Positions 50,059 through 61,895 of a stretch of 64,000 bases of DNA are shown piece by piece. The stretch comes from Sipunculus nudus. Lineage: Eukaryota > Annelida > Sipuncula > Golfingiida > Sipunculidae. Both the position numbers and the translations under genes were made by a program. Each line of letters starts with the position of its first letter. Positions within the stretch are counted from its first letter, which is position 1. The stretch spans positions 74,218,618 to 74,282,617 of the forward strand of contig CM049317.1 in assembly GCA_026874595.1 (NCBI GenBank), in the 5' to 3' direction. The notes below the pieces were generated by a model. The model was given only the letters and a program-made list of their open reading frames with translations, did no database searches and had not been told where the DNA came from.

Positions 50059-50089
50059 ATGGAACACTTCACGATCCTTCTGAGTGCAG
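50059..50089 (+). CDS. Ly6-like gene, exon 1 (start of signal peptide)
   Basis: The ATG at 50059 opens ten codons plus one base ([10 protein letters not shown], then G), followed by a GTGATA donor. Joined to exon 2 it completes a typical hydrophobic leader. The donor is weaker than consensus, and 31 bases carry little independent evidence, so another upstream exon is possible. Confidence 0.55.
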
Positions 50090-50280
50090 GTGATAAGCAT
50101 GTATTACAAAATATTCACAATAGCTTTATCTGTATATATAGACATATGGACCCTGTTTGGTTCTGGCTCTGGATCCAGAGGTGGCATCTTTTATTCAATC
50201 TGTGGGAATAATAATCAGACCCCTGTAGTTTATTACATTTTATTCTTTTCCAATCCATTCTTTTTTTCAAAGCAGTCTAC

Positions 50281-50329
<49 letters not shown>

Positions 50330-53300
50330 TTACTCCTTTCTCATTTACCTTTGACAGGCTTGCACCAAGGTCCGAAGAAATGTCTCAACCGATTCCATTC
50401 TTATTGACGCATTTCGTTACATTTACCGTGTATGGCCTATATGACGCTATAACATAGCACATGGAACCACTGACATATACGACTATTTATTTTACAGAAT
50501 TGCCTGTTCGTGTTATGCGAAAACCCACCGATTTTCAACCCGTCATTATATGAAGAACACTCGTCATTAGGTCCCCTACTCTCCTAACAGATATTTGTAT
50601 GCCAAAGCGCTGCACATATGCTCGCTCCTTAGCCCTTCGTGGCTTCGAATCTAAAAATATTGATTCTGCTGTTTCATCATACGTTAGAGAAGTATGTTGA
50701 CTATTATTTGGATGGTGCTTTCTTTCTTAATTGGACAGAACGATCATGTGCTCACGCCCCTTATATTTTCAAGAAATGTGAAACTAGAACAGTGTTAAAA
50801 AAAAAAGCATAGCAACTGTCATTTTATTTGTTCGTCTCATATTACGGAACATCGGCCAAGAGCGTTTACATTTTAGTACAAAATATAAATATATAATATA
50901 TTGCATGGATATTTTGTTTAAATATAGAATATTGAAGACCATGATGTCTTAAGATGATCTTCCAAAATCCGCAGTCACTGGAATTTACCTGGTTGTACAA
51001 CTAGGTGCTGAATCTGTATTATCTGTCCAGGCAGATATATGGAAAATACGGATCTCCATAGATACTCTCACTGCACCCGAAAAATATAGTTAATGAAGTA
51101 AAATGTCGGAACGGAACCGGCCTGAAACGGATCATGAATTGAGGCTTCTGTAAAACACAAAGCAGTCATTTATTTATATTTAATGTTTGAGATAGGAAAT
51201 CCCTCATTCCTAAAGTATTCTTTTTTTTTTTTGCAGCATTCCTGATGGCACACGCACGAGCCACTGACGATTGCCAAGACGGTGAGTACCACGTGATTTT
51301 TGTATAGCCCAGAGTCAATCAGTTTTATAGTCCAAAACCTTATCTTATAACTGCCAAAAGATACTTTATTATCTTTTAAACACCCTGATTTCAATAATAA
51401 GAGATATTAATGATTTAAATGATTAGCTAATTTCGAAAACCTGAATTTATAGTGACCGGTTTCAGTATATTTGTATGAAATCTGTTTTATATATTTTTTA
51501 ATGGTTACATCTGGTTTATCAAAGAGGAAACGTTTCAATCTGGGCATCTCATAACAGGCTCGTTTGACATCCTGGTTAATTTGTTTAAGGTAATACCTTA
51601 AATGCTCATAAGCGCCGATTGGTGATAACACAAATTCACCTGGAAGGAGATTTTCCGAAGAAATAAATTAAGACATTTCATAATGAAACTGGAGAAAGCA
51701 CAATACACTAGCGATTCTCGCATGAGCACTAGATGGCGTTAATAAGTAAAGTTGGTACTACCAAAAAACAGGGGTTTTGAGCTACGCCATTCCTCTCCAT
51801 CTCGAAGAGACGAAATCAATTAACTTAGAACAGATATATATTTTTACTTTCTTTATCGTATTTTAAAGCCAGTTACCCTTTCTGTTGAAATGCATGTACG
51901 AATTCACGGTCGCTTTTCTTGTAGGCTGCACGTGGCGATCAGGTATTGAGTTTTATTCGGTTTATTTGTCCTCGCATGGTTATTAAGCTGTACTTCTGCG
52001 GGCTCATTATTGTTAAACAATCTATAGCCTCGTATATAATCTCAAGAAACGTTTCTGTGTGCTTACTCTATTCAATGGTCGTGTTCGTTTATATGTTTTG
52101 TAATGTGCCTGGACTTAATTAATGAAGACGGTGTACATCGTTTTTACACTGAAAACGTAGAAAATGAATTTTTGAACTAATCAACAAAAGAGGTATAAAA
52201 ACTCCATGTTTTGTAAAAGTCGCTGCCTTTGTTGTCAAAGTGGTTGTGTTAATTGTATTGGCTGCAAGAAACATTCGCTTAACTCTTGCATAATGTTATC
52301 TCAGTGCGAGAAACAACACAGATTTTAAAAAAGGACGAGTATATTTACGTCATCATGAATCTGGTGGCGGTGACGGTGGTGGTCAATTTTGCTAATATCG
52401 GCAAAGAATATTATTTAAAATTGGGTTTCATGATTAGGAAAACTATAATTTATTTCTATCTGAATGTTGTTGTCTCTTTTTTTTTGGCTTTGTAACAATT
52501 ATCCTGTTAACCATGGAGGAACAGTGTATACATGTCTGGTACTCAACAATATTTGGGAAACTTTCGAATTACTAGAATAATGCCTATTTCTATTGCTAAG
52601 TTTTACTATGATTTGCTTTGAAGTATTTTAATCATGCATCATGTGCACAAGTGAAATCATCTATGGGCAGGTAAAAAACAAAAACAAAATTTAATTGACG
52701 CAAATAAATGCTAAATACAGGAACATTGTCAACCATGTGGTAACACAACAATAACAATCCTGAACATGTATTAAATGGAGCTGCCGGGGGGGGGGGTGTC
52801 TTATGTTGCTTTTATTGTGACCACTCGGAGATCTTCTCAAACAATCTTCTAAAATTTTTGACAGTCTATACTTACCTGTGTTCACTTGTTTTGAAGAATA
52901 TTTATTTATATTTATATAAAAGGTAAGGTATGTCAATTTTAAATATTCTTGTAACAAAGTAAACTTCATTCAAGAAACTAATATATACAGCATGGGAATG
53001 TTATGGATACTTTCACCAGTATTAAAGAAATCCAGTTAATAACCGTCCCAATGTATTGACCGGCTGGGCGATATTAAAAGTGGCAATGTGCCCCTTCACT
53101 GACCGTCTCTTTTGCCGTTTTATCATGAATCATAATGGGTTTCCCTATTTTGAGTGTCTATTCAACGTATTCCCTATATAAAACGGTATATGAGAAACAA
53201 GATCCTTAATTCTCATGAAATGGACATGACAGGAAGTGATGACGTCATTGTAGCTGTAACTTACGAAAGAGGCATCCACAAATACAGGGCAAATGATCAA

Positions 53301-54317
53301 GAACTATCAACCCATCACCAAAAAAATAATCACTAAAAACATCGATGAACAGAGGTAGTGGAACGGACTACAAGTATGTAACGCTACTATGGAAACGTAG
53401 TTTGGTCTCAAAACAGGTGGACATAGACTGAGTTGACAGTTTATAGATTTATTGTGACTTAAAACGTTGTTTTGTGATTGCAACTTTCTGTGGGTACTCA
53501 GGTGGCGGTTTAACATGTGTTGTTTGATTTTCCCAGTCTAAACTAGAGGGCGCTCCATTATGGCATTTCGATCTTACTTTGCGGCAATGGTTATTCTCAT
53601 CGTTTTCATGCTATCTTTTATATTCCGACATTTATCTTTTGATTTCCCTATCTTTATTATCACCCCATACGTTTCATGTTTGGTTCAGGTAACAGCAGCT
53701 TCAGTTTGTACTTTTATTTATACAGCAAATCAGATGGGGATTAATTTTTTTGTCACCTTTTTCTTATTATCTTTGCTGCTTGTGCTGATGGTTTTCTTGC
53801 GGTACACCGTTGTATGCATGTCTGTGTCTAATGACAACAATCATTATTCAAGAATATAAGATTACATTATTAGCATTTTCATACTTCCAAGTGTGTGGCT
53901 TCCTGATTAACGAATAAGACAATTGAACCAATCAAATGACTCGCATACACTTGTTATACGCGAACGTCTGGTATGATATTTTGATCAAACGTTTAGGTCT
54001 GTAGGGAAGGCATCGAGATTCTAACCATACAAATTAGCCTGTCATGTTTCTAGTACGTGTTCTTGTTGAGGCATTGTGTGAACAGCTTATTGATTTCATT
54101 TTGTTCGTTGGATTTGTTTATCAGTTGTGATTTCGGCCCTAACCATTGCAGGTTTGTTCATTCTTCATGAAATAGACGCCGGAGAGGGTCGCGGAATCAA
54201 GGTCTGGGAAACCGGGGCCACAGATTTGGTAGTATGAAGATAATTATAAGATGTTCTTAATGTACTTCTACTCCATTAGATGATAGGAATGTTTTATTAT
54301 ATATATATATAAATATA

Positions 54318-54358
<41 letters not shown>

Positions 54359-54400
54359 ATAAATACATATATATATATATTATAAATACATATATATGTG

Positions 54401-54452
<52 letters not shown>

Positions 54453-57400
54453 TTACCATGCATTTTACATGTTCCCATTGCTCACACAGATAACAAACCG
54501 GTGGATTGTTACCAGTGTTCTACGCTAGATGGCGAAAGTTACTGCGGAGACCCCTTCAATCATACGGCCAAGACATACCGGTGTCACGGGGCCTGTGCCA
54601 AATGGATCAAATACTCACATGACGGTACAAGTCGTGTCTCTGTTAGGCCACACAAATCAGTTAATTGTTATACGGACCCTGGGAACCTAAACTATGGTGG
54701 AGCGGGCAAATTTTATATGTCTTTTTTCACCGCTCGAGACTTTACCTGGAATTTTGCCAACTTTTGCCCAGTAAATGCGAAAAACCTGCTTCAGTTCTTT
54801 AAATGATGGATCTAATCAACGCAAAATCTGGTCCATATTCCATACCTTTTAGAATTTTTTAAAAGAATTTTTTTCAAAGAAAAAAATTATCCACAAAAAT
54901 ACGAGTGGCAAATCCGTGGAACAATAATTTTTTGTATGGCCTTACTGCAGTTCACTGATTACAATTACTAATTATACCTCCGCCAGGTGATACTGATTTT
55001 ATAATCGTCATTGCTTGACTATTTTGTTGGTTAGTTTATTTGTTAGAGTCTTTACTCTGAGTATGGGTGAATTTTGATAAAATTTTAATACCAAAGGGAC
55101 AATCCATTAAATTTTAAAGGTTATCTGGATCACCAGATTCTTTTTAATTCAATTTACATTCATTTATGAGGCAGGGCAATCGGCTAGATCAAATCACTGG
55201 TAAGAGGGACAATAGTGATCGTGGCATGAAGTCAGTGAACCATGACACATATATTTTTTTGTGAAGCACACAGCAATGTTTGAAAATTATCCAGGCGGAG
55301 GTATATACGGTTCTGGACTACTTTCGAGTAAATGTTGTTAATACATGGGTAAATAATAGGTCATAGGCGGATCGAGAGGGGGGCACAGGGGGTACGAGCT
55401 TTAGTAATGTTATTAATTCATTTCATTTTTTTACCTGCATTTCACCAAGGATGTAATAAGAGACAATTTTATCTCAAGCTGACCTCCTACGTTTTTCCGT
55501 CACAGTACCCCACTTTTTTTCAAGAGAATCCCAGTAATACCAGTGAATTGAAACGCCCCTTTTTGCATGGTGTTCATCTGTTCGTCTGCCTTGGGTAAAA
55601 ATCACTCATATCTCTGCACGGGTTGGACTTATCCACCTGAAATTTTGCATGTGTACATCCTGGATAGCTCTCTTGATTTTATGACAGGTGGCGCCACTTA
55701 AATTCACGTTCACGCTGCAGACGTCCATGCAAATATCTCAGGAATGGTTTGACGTATCATCCTGAAATTTGCATGTGTATAGATCACACAGAGCTCCTTA
55801 TCATACGCTAAACTGGTGGCGCCCCTGCAACCATTTTTGCACAGTTCCATCTGTTTGTCCGCCATGGGATAAAATCACTCCTATCTCGGCAGTGGTAAAA
55901 CTTATTTGCATTACTATGCATCTTGGATAGCTTTCATGATTTTATGGCAGGCGGCGCTACCTACATTTACGTTAAGGCTCCTTGGGCTAAAATCACTGCA
56001 CGTGTATTGAACTCACAAAGCTCTTTATTATACGCAAAACTGGTGGCCCAACGTACAACCATTTTTGCATGGTGTCCATCTGTTCATCTGCCTAGGGTAA
56101 AAATCACTCATACCTCAGCAGGAGTTTGACTTATCCACCTGGAATTTTGCATATGTATACATCTTGGATAGCTTTCTCGTTCAAATAACAGGTGGCACCA
56201 CCCACAATCATTTTAACATGGCAGACATCTATGCTAATATGCAGAACATCTTCCACTATTTCACCTTGCCACGCAGTCCATGCCTAACTTCATCCCTCCC
56301 AATCTGATTTCGGCGGATACACGTAGTCGTTTGTCGACTACCCGTATTCTAGTTTGTATGTAGGTGAGGTACTCACAAAGGCCTTTTTCGGTAAAGACAA
56401 AATTCCTACTTTAAAGCATATATTCTTTCTGAAAAATGGATGTAGGTGTTGGAAGGAATATTTGCATGATAAACCAAAGTTTGCCGAGAGGAATACCTGC
56501 AAAGTTTCAGTAGTTAGGGCTAAGACGTAGCCTAGTGGTTAAGGCCTTGGACTTCAGAGCTGAAGGTCCCTGGTTCGAACCCCGCCGGTGCCTTAATGGT
56601 AACAAGGTGTAATCTCGTTGAACCTCAGAGATTCGCTCTGGATTATTCCTAGCCCCGTGCATAAAAAACCTGAAATCCAGAGGGCTTAATAATAACATAT
56701 CGTTCTTATCGTATACCTTCATCTTAATCCAACAGGCCATTGACCTTGTTTCAATGTTTCAAAACATGTTTAATTGACTACAGACATGTTAAATTGATTA
56801 AAGTATATTTGTCGTATGTGTGAAGATTTCGTAACTGTGATTAAAATTGTGTTGGTGATCATATTTCTTAAACATTCATTGTCAGATCGTTATGAGACAG
56901 GAGATACCTCATGGTCATTCAGGTATTAATATGTTTAACAGTTCTTTCAGTGAACTATTTTTTTTTAATACAAATGTTTCAGGTGATTTATATTGCCATC
57001 GAGGCTAAATATTCGTGGATACAACGTTAGGTTATTTAATTAGCACTCTACTTGTAGGATCTAAAATCATTAAATTCATGTATTAAATATATACTGTCCA
57101 TACTGCTTAGTGAGATATATAAAGTGAATTTTTAATTTATTTTGAATTTACCAAATTAAGACTTTGAATTTATTTAAGATTTAAACGCAGATTTTCCTTC
57201 ACAAATATTTAAGTCACAAAGGAGCCTGTACACATGGCGTAATTATTTTTGTATGAAACATTCGACGCTCCCTGATTTATTGAGATGTCTCGCGAATTCT
57301 GTAAAAAAATCATACCCTTGTGCCAGTTGTGAGCCCTCTATAGTTAAATCCTGGATCCGCCACTGTAAGGAAAAAACTGTCAGGTAAAAATTCTAGTCTC

Positions 57401-58182
57401 TCCCACCACCAGATGGTTCGTTTTTGTGTTATCTTTCCTAAAGGACGCTGTTGAGTAGCATTGTCCCCTTCTGATCGATAGTATGTCAATCATCTTTGTA
57501 CAGATCACGTGACCATGTCGTGCATGATTTGTCTTTATAGGAAACGATCCTACATGATTTATATTTTTACACAAACTGCTTTCCCCGTAAAAAAATTGAT
57601 TTGTTTGTATATATCCGTGTTAGTAAAACATATTTATTTTATACATATCACCAATATCAGGTTACCAAGCTAAATATAATCCTTTCGAGCACAAGAATTC
57701 GAACGCTCCGAAAACTAATTTAGATTTTTCCATGAACAATAATCAGTACTACTTTTGAGTGCCAGACTGATTTATATTTGCATGCCGTTTGTTGTTCTCC
57801 ATCTAATGTTCTTATTCTTGCAGGAACACGACACGTCATAAGAACCTGTTCCAAAGATATGAAAATGGAGATGCACGTACATTTAGTGTGTATGCACGAA
57901 TCAAACCCAGGGAAAGGAAAATTATGTTTCTGTAGGTCCCGTCTGTGCAATAGTGCGAACAGCATCTACATATTATACACCCAGATCTCTGACATTATCA
58001 GGTCTCCGCAACTAGCATTCTGTATAGTGACGTCACTGTTTACACAGCGACATCTAGTAGGAATATTGGACTTTACGCACTGGTGGGCGGCCTTGGGCTT
58101 TGTGATTTACTGCGTTACGGGTGCCGCGGTAGGAGTCTGCCTATTAATACTCACGCATATATGTCAGAGGTTAAAACTTTAG
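50059..58182 (+). CDS. Ly6/uPAR (quiver/sleepless-like) membrane protein, four exons
   Basis: Spliced model: exons 50059-50089, 51237-51281, 54490-54624 and 57824-58182, total 570 nt, 189 residues. All three introns are GT-AG and phase 1. Residues 1-19 make a signal peptide. The three-finger domain spans residues 32-113 with the ten Ly6 cysteines (32, 35, 44, 57, 61, 79, 93, 105, 107, 112), starting CYQC and ending CN. It has a CGDPF motif typical of the invertebrate quiver group and a sequon at N49. Residues 157-180 are strongly hydrophobic and followed by a short polar tail, which could be a membrane anchor or an atypical GPI signal. Family members modulate ion channels, receptors or septate junctions at the cell surface; the partner here is unknown. 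Exons 2-4 are well supported. Exon 1 is inferred from reading-frame fit, an in-frame TAG at 50044 and a signal peptide that completes across the junction. Confidence 0.82.
50284..50325. repeat. (CT)n microsatellite in intron 1 of the Ly6-like gene
   Basis: Perfect CT tract of about 42 bases. Confidence 0.95.
51237..51281 (+). CDS. Ly6-like gene, exon 2 (end of signal peptide, start of mature protein)
   Basis: This 45-base exon lies between a long poly-T/TTGCAG acceptor and a strong GTGAGT donor, phase 1 on both sides. It encodes the leader end (FLMAHARA) and the first mature residues, including Cys23, which lies outside the ten-cysteine Ly6 set. Confidence 0.72.
54296..54451. repeat. (TA)n-rich tract just before exon 3 of the Ly6-like gene
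   Basis: Interrupted AT repeats with ATAAATACATATATAT duplicated inside. It ends about 38 bases before the exon 3 acceptor, where it may influence splice-site use or stability. Confidence 0.93.
54490..54624 (+). CDS. Ly6-like gene, exon 3 (first half of three-finger domain)
   Basis: Acceptor CACACAG, donor GTACAA, 135 bases, phase 1 on both sides. It encodes CYQC, the CGDPF motif, a sequon and the CHGAC pair. The frame stays open past the donor to a stop at 54804-54806, so intron retention would give a truncated, soluble form missing the last five Ly6 cysteines. Confidence 0.85.
54973..55305. mobile_element. Interspersed repeat with 12-bp inverted ends, intron 3
   Basis: TATACCTCCGCC at 54973-54984 and GGCGGAGGTATA at 55294-55305 are perfect inverted repeats. 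The 'CCTCCGCC' end is frequent in marine-invertebrate MITE-like repeats. There is no coding capacity. A related end lies at 39734-39780. Confidence 0.52.
55380..56260. repeat. Internally repetitive interspersed repeat, intron 3
   Basis: Three degenerate units of roughly 240-270 bases, each with TCCATCTGTTCGTCTGCC...GGGTAAAAATCACTCAT, TTATCCACCTGAAATTTTGC and a GGTGGCGCC block. Frames here are not conserved between units. Confidence 0.72.
56516..56720 (+). mobile_element. tRNA-derived SINE, intron 3
   Basis: The head has a good A-box region (TAGCCTAGTGGTTAAGGCC) and a perfect B box (GGTTCGAACCC), followed by a roughly 120-base body to about 56720. The acceptor arm does not pair (GCCGGTGCC has no partner upstream), so this is a SINE and not a working tRNA gene. 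Confidence 0.7.
57824..58182 (+). CDS. Ly6-like gene, exon 4 (second half of domain and anchor)
   Basis: A TTATTCTTGCAG acceptor precedes the exon, which is phase 1 and ends at TAG 58180-58182. It encodes the last five Ly6 cysteines, with CFC then LCN, and the C-terminal hydrophobic segment. A possible AATAAA lies at 59124-59129, which would give a long 3' UTR of about 940 bases. Confidence 0.83.
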
Positions 58183-58800
58183 CTATGATGCGATGAAGAG
58201 GCGTGACGTGAAAACAGTATTGTTTTCCTAACCTCGATGTATACAGCAATTATCGCCCAGCCCCGAGCCCCTTTTTGCGGGAGATATGGCGTACGGCGTC
58301 GGCGGCGACTCAGGCGGTTATGTACTGAGCATGATTTACCTTCACCGGAAGTACTTACACCGGAAGTTCTTGTTGTACACCGATTTGTTCCTTATGTCAC
58401 AAATTTGACAACGTGATGAAAGTATAAATGACGTCATGAGAGCATAATATATTATTATTATTATTATAATTATTTACATTTTGATCACAAACATACACAT
58501 TAAAATTTCTCAATATACTCCGTTGATGTACATTCGTATCTTATATATCCAGATTTAACTCACGTTTGCATGAATTTCATCGCCATTGTCCAAAGCTAAA
58601 TCCCTTGTAATGTCAAGAGCACATTACATATTGGACTTTCAACATGTAATAGTTTGGTTATGCAAAAGCGAAGAGGGAAGCACATAACTTTATCTATGCA
58701 TTGTAGGGAGAGGCTCAGACATCGTTATTTACTCACGTAAGCCGATATATACTGTATATTATACTTCAATCTTCCATAAATCTTTATCGCAGGGATTTAT

Positions 58801-58890
58801 GTACATCCATGTACATTTTAACGTCTTACGATGTAGACATTTTATGTACATCCATATACATTTTAACGTCTTATGATGTAGACATTTTTA
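58801..58890. repeat. 45-bp tandem duplication
   Basis: Two copies of GTACATCCATGTACATTTTA + ACGTCTTACGATGTAGACATTTTAT with two substitutions, about 620 bases downstream of the Ly6-like gene. Confidence 0.88.
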
Positions 58891-61800
58891 CCGGGAAGCG
58901 TTGTATGTTGTGATATTTACCATACAGTCTGTTCATTGGACACATGTATTAGGGTGATATATTTGCGCCTGGATTTAATATTACACGCATTATTAATACA
59001 AGCACTCATTCATTGTTCTAGATTATCAAGGTCTTTTCATTCTACAGGCACTTGGACTGGACATGTCCAAGCTCTATCATGAATAACTTGTTGGTGTAGC
59101 TAATTGGCATACAATTGTAAATTAATAAACATCCTCCTAAAATGATGATATTGTCTTTGCATGTTGGTGCTGTGGTGTGAAAAAACCCCAGACATATGAA
59201 GGGGTCTAAAATTCAAGTCCATCATCGATTATTCATTCCTTTCGATTCGTCAAAATATTGTGCCGCAGACGTGTATCTTCTATAAGGCCTCTTCATTATA
59301 TTTTATTTATTTAATTATTTAAGAGATTAAGTAATACTTAATTAATTTAAGAAATTCCCGTGCCATATAAATATACAATTACTGGAATTCCTGTGCTAAA
59401 TAAAAATTTGGGATATAGGGCGACATTCCTTATACAACAATAGCGTTAGCTATGGAATAGAGACCAAAATATAAAAATGATTGAAAATGGAATAATTGAA
59501 ATTAACCGTTAATTTCACTCCTGATTATATTATCGATTATTTGATGCAGCCAACCCCTGGACAAAATTCTTTATAGGTACGTGCAAGAAACGTGTGCAAA
59601 TCATACCTTCGAATTCTGATGTAAGCCTGCTTTGATGAAATTTATATTATTTAGCATAATGTGAAGAGAAACTGAAACTCAGCTTCAGCATGGCTAAAAT
59701 GCATTCACAAAACTATACTCATATAGATAAGGCGAGCAAAAATACATATTTTAATATTACTTACTCTATAATATATTTTTTTTTGCAGGGACAGAGGTGT
59801 ACAGGAAACTTTTGAATAAATTTAAATATCCGGGGAAAAGCACAACACACACTCAATACTATAAAACTACCACATATTACACCATTACAGCTTATATATT
59901 TGTTATATATAAGTTGCCTCTTCCTCAAAGCCACTATAAATATAATGGTTAAATAAAATAACTGACATGTAATAAAGAAGACCTTCATATTCGGTGAAAT
60001 ACAACCATGCTGCTTGACAAAATAATCGGAAACTGGACAGTTATACTACCATAGCCGTGTTTCTGGTCTGACAGTGTACATGGGACCTTTGTTATCCTAA
60101 CAAATGCTATTTATAGAGTTATAAGCCTTATGAATCAAGCTAGCACATAGGTAGGATATAAACAAGTAAAATAAGAAGTCTTATTTAAAAAAAAATGCAG
60201 AAATTATGGTCAGATTGTAATACATAAAAAATCTATAAACATTATCTAGAAACTAACGGTTTCAAAATATTATATCTACAACGCTTTACTGGATTTCCAT
60301 TGCTCATGTGCTCGTTGTCACCAATCTAATCGGGCAGGAAAATATACGATAAAACCGACCCGAAGGTGAGGTTTACCTTTAAGTTTGGATGAACATCAAC
60401 AGGTTTAGTCTTCTATGGTAAGGTAATACACATCAGCGTTGTTCTGGTATTTTGTGTTCCTTTACATCTTTATCCATGTGTCCTCAAGTTAGAGGTTGAT
60501 TTATATATATTTTTTATATATATTCTTGCAAATCAAATGAGAGTGCAAAATGAGTATCTCAGGAATCGGGTTACCTATTCTTGATAGATTACATTTGTAA
60601 TTAGTCTTTTCATGTATAAAATATATTGGAAATGTTAGGAAACTTCAAGTAAGATAACTCAACGACCAAATGCACTTACAATAACACAGGCTTTGGTAAG
60701 CGTGTTTTTACATTGTTTGGAACGAGCTACCCGAGGAAATCAAGAAAACCAGTCTTATTGTAGTTAAAAATAACAACCCTCCATTTAATTTAGATGTTTT
60801 ATTGGTTAAGACATAAATCTACATAGTTCATATCTGATTCTTATTCATTTAAACCACGTGTGAATGCTCTTTATCTCCTATGTTACCAATTATTTGTTGG
60901 GTTTATTTACGAGAAGAGACCATTACTCATACTGAGATCATTGGTTATATATCCATGGTTCAGATATTTAAAAATAGCATTAATTGAGGCCTTAATTGAA
61001 ATTGAAGATATCGTTTGATGCTTACCTATTCAAATACTCCTGCATTTTATGTTTTTGTATATATTAAAGCTGGGTTTTTTTTGCATAGATATTGAACATT
61101 CTCCGATATGGTTTTTTTTTTTCAATGCTCTTCCTATATTTTCTTGCAGAGGTAAAGTAAAACTATACTTATCGCTCCTTAGGTAAACAAACAGAATGGA
61201 AATTACCTTCAATCAGACTACACGCATAGCACATAACACAGTAAATAAATTAAATAATCTTACAGGTTATGTAGAAAGCTAAATAGAAAGATTAAACATC
61301 GTGATAGACTGGAGAAAATGAAAGTGTTCAAGTCATTACCCGGCCGCCTCCTGTAACCACCTTTCATACGTACACGATAAATCCCTGAAGGCCCTACTTG
61401 GTGGATGGTAGATATAATAGAGTCATTGTCACGGGTACCGACTCCTATAACCACCATTCATAAGGACTTGGCAATTCATTTCACATTGTGGATTAATAAT
61501 GTGTAACGGTCACGAGTACTGGTTATGATTCGGGGATAATCGTGCTGCTGTGTCCTCCAAGATATATTAACAGTTAAAATTTGAATTAGCAAATTATATA
61601 ACAAACGATTTTCCCAGCTTCTTACAAGGCGTTGTACGACATATATTTGTTTGATTTTGAGCTGCCCGTGTCCAAACCTATTTATAATAAAACAATGCTA
61701 TCAAAAGCAACCTGTTCCGTCTTATATTATCTATGGTTTACTTAAGGTCCAGTGGTTTTGACATCATAATGTGACTTTCCTCACGGCTGCACCTAATTAT

Positions 61801-61895
61801 CAAGTTAACATTATAATAGCAGCTATAACAAAGGTTTCTTATGTTCCCCATATTATTCCCGGACACACTGTGTGATTCGACACCACACGCGCAAA
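58891..61895. other. No gene recognised; spacer between the two genes
   Basis: AT-rich. Contains the candidate AATAAA at 59124 for the upstream gene and probably the promoter or 5' UTR of the TIR receptor, neither of which can be located by eye. Confidence 0.45.

Noticed and set aside
53560-53859. 99-codon hydrophobic frame between Ly6 exons 2 and 3
   Set aside because: T-rich DNA readily gives hydrophobic frames. It lies in an intron, has no recognised domain and no promoter or poly(A) context.
56516-56595. Functional tRNA gene
   Set aside because: A and B boxes are good but the acceptor arm cannot pair and a SINE body follows.
61872-61895. Eight extra N-terminal residues for the TIR receptor
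   Set aside because: They would start from GTG, not ATG. The ATG at 61896 has A at -3 and begins a good signal peptide.
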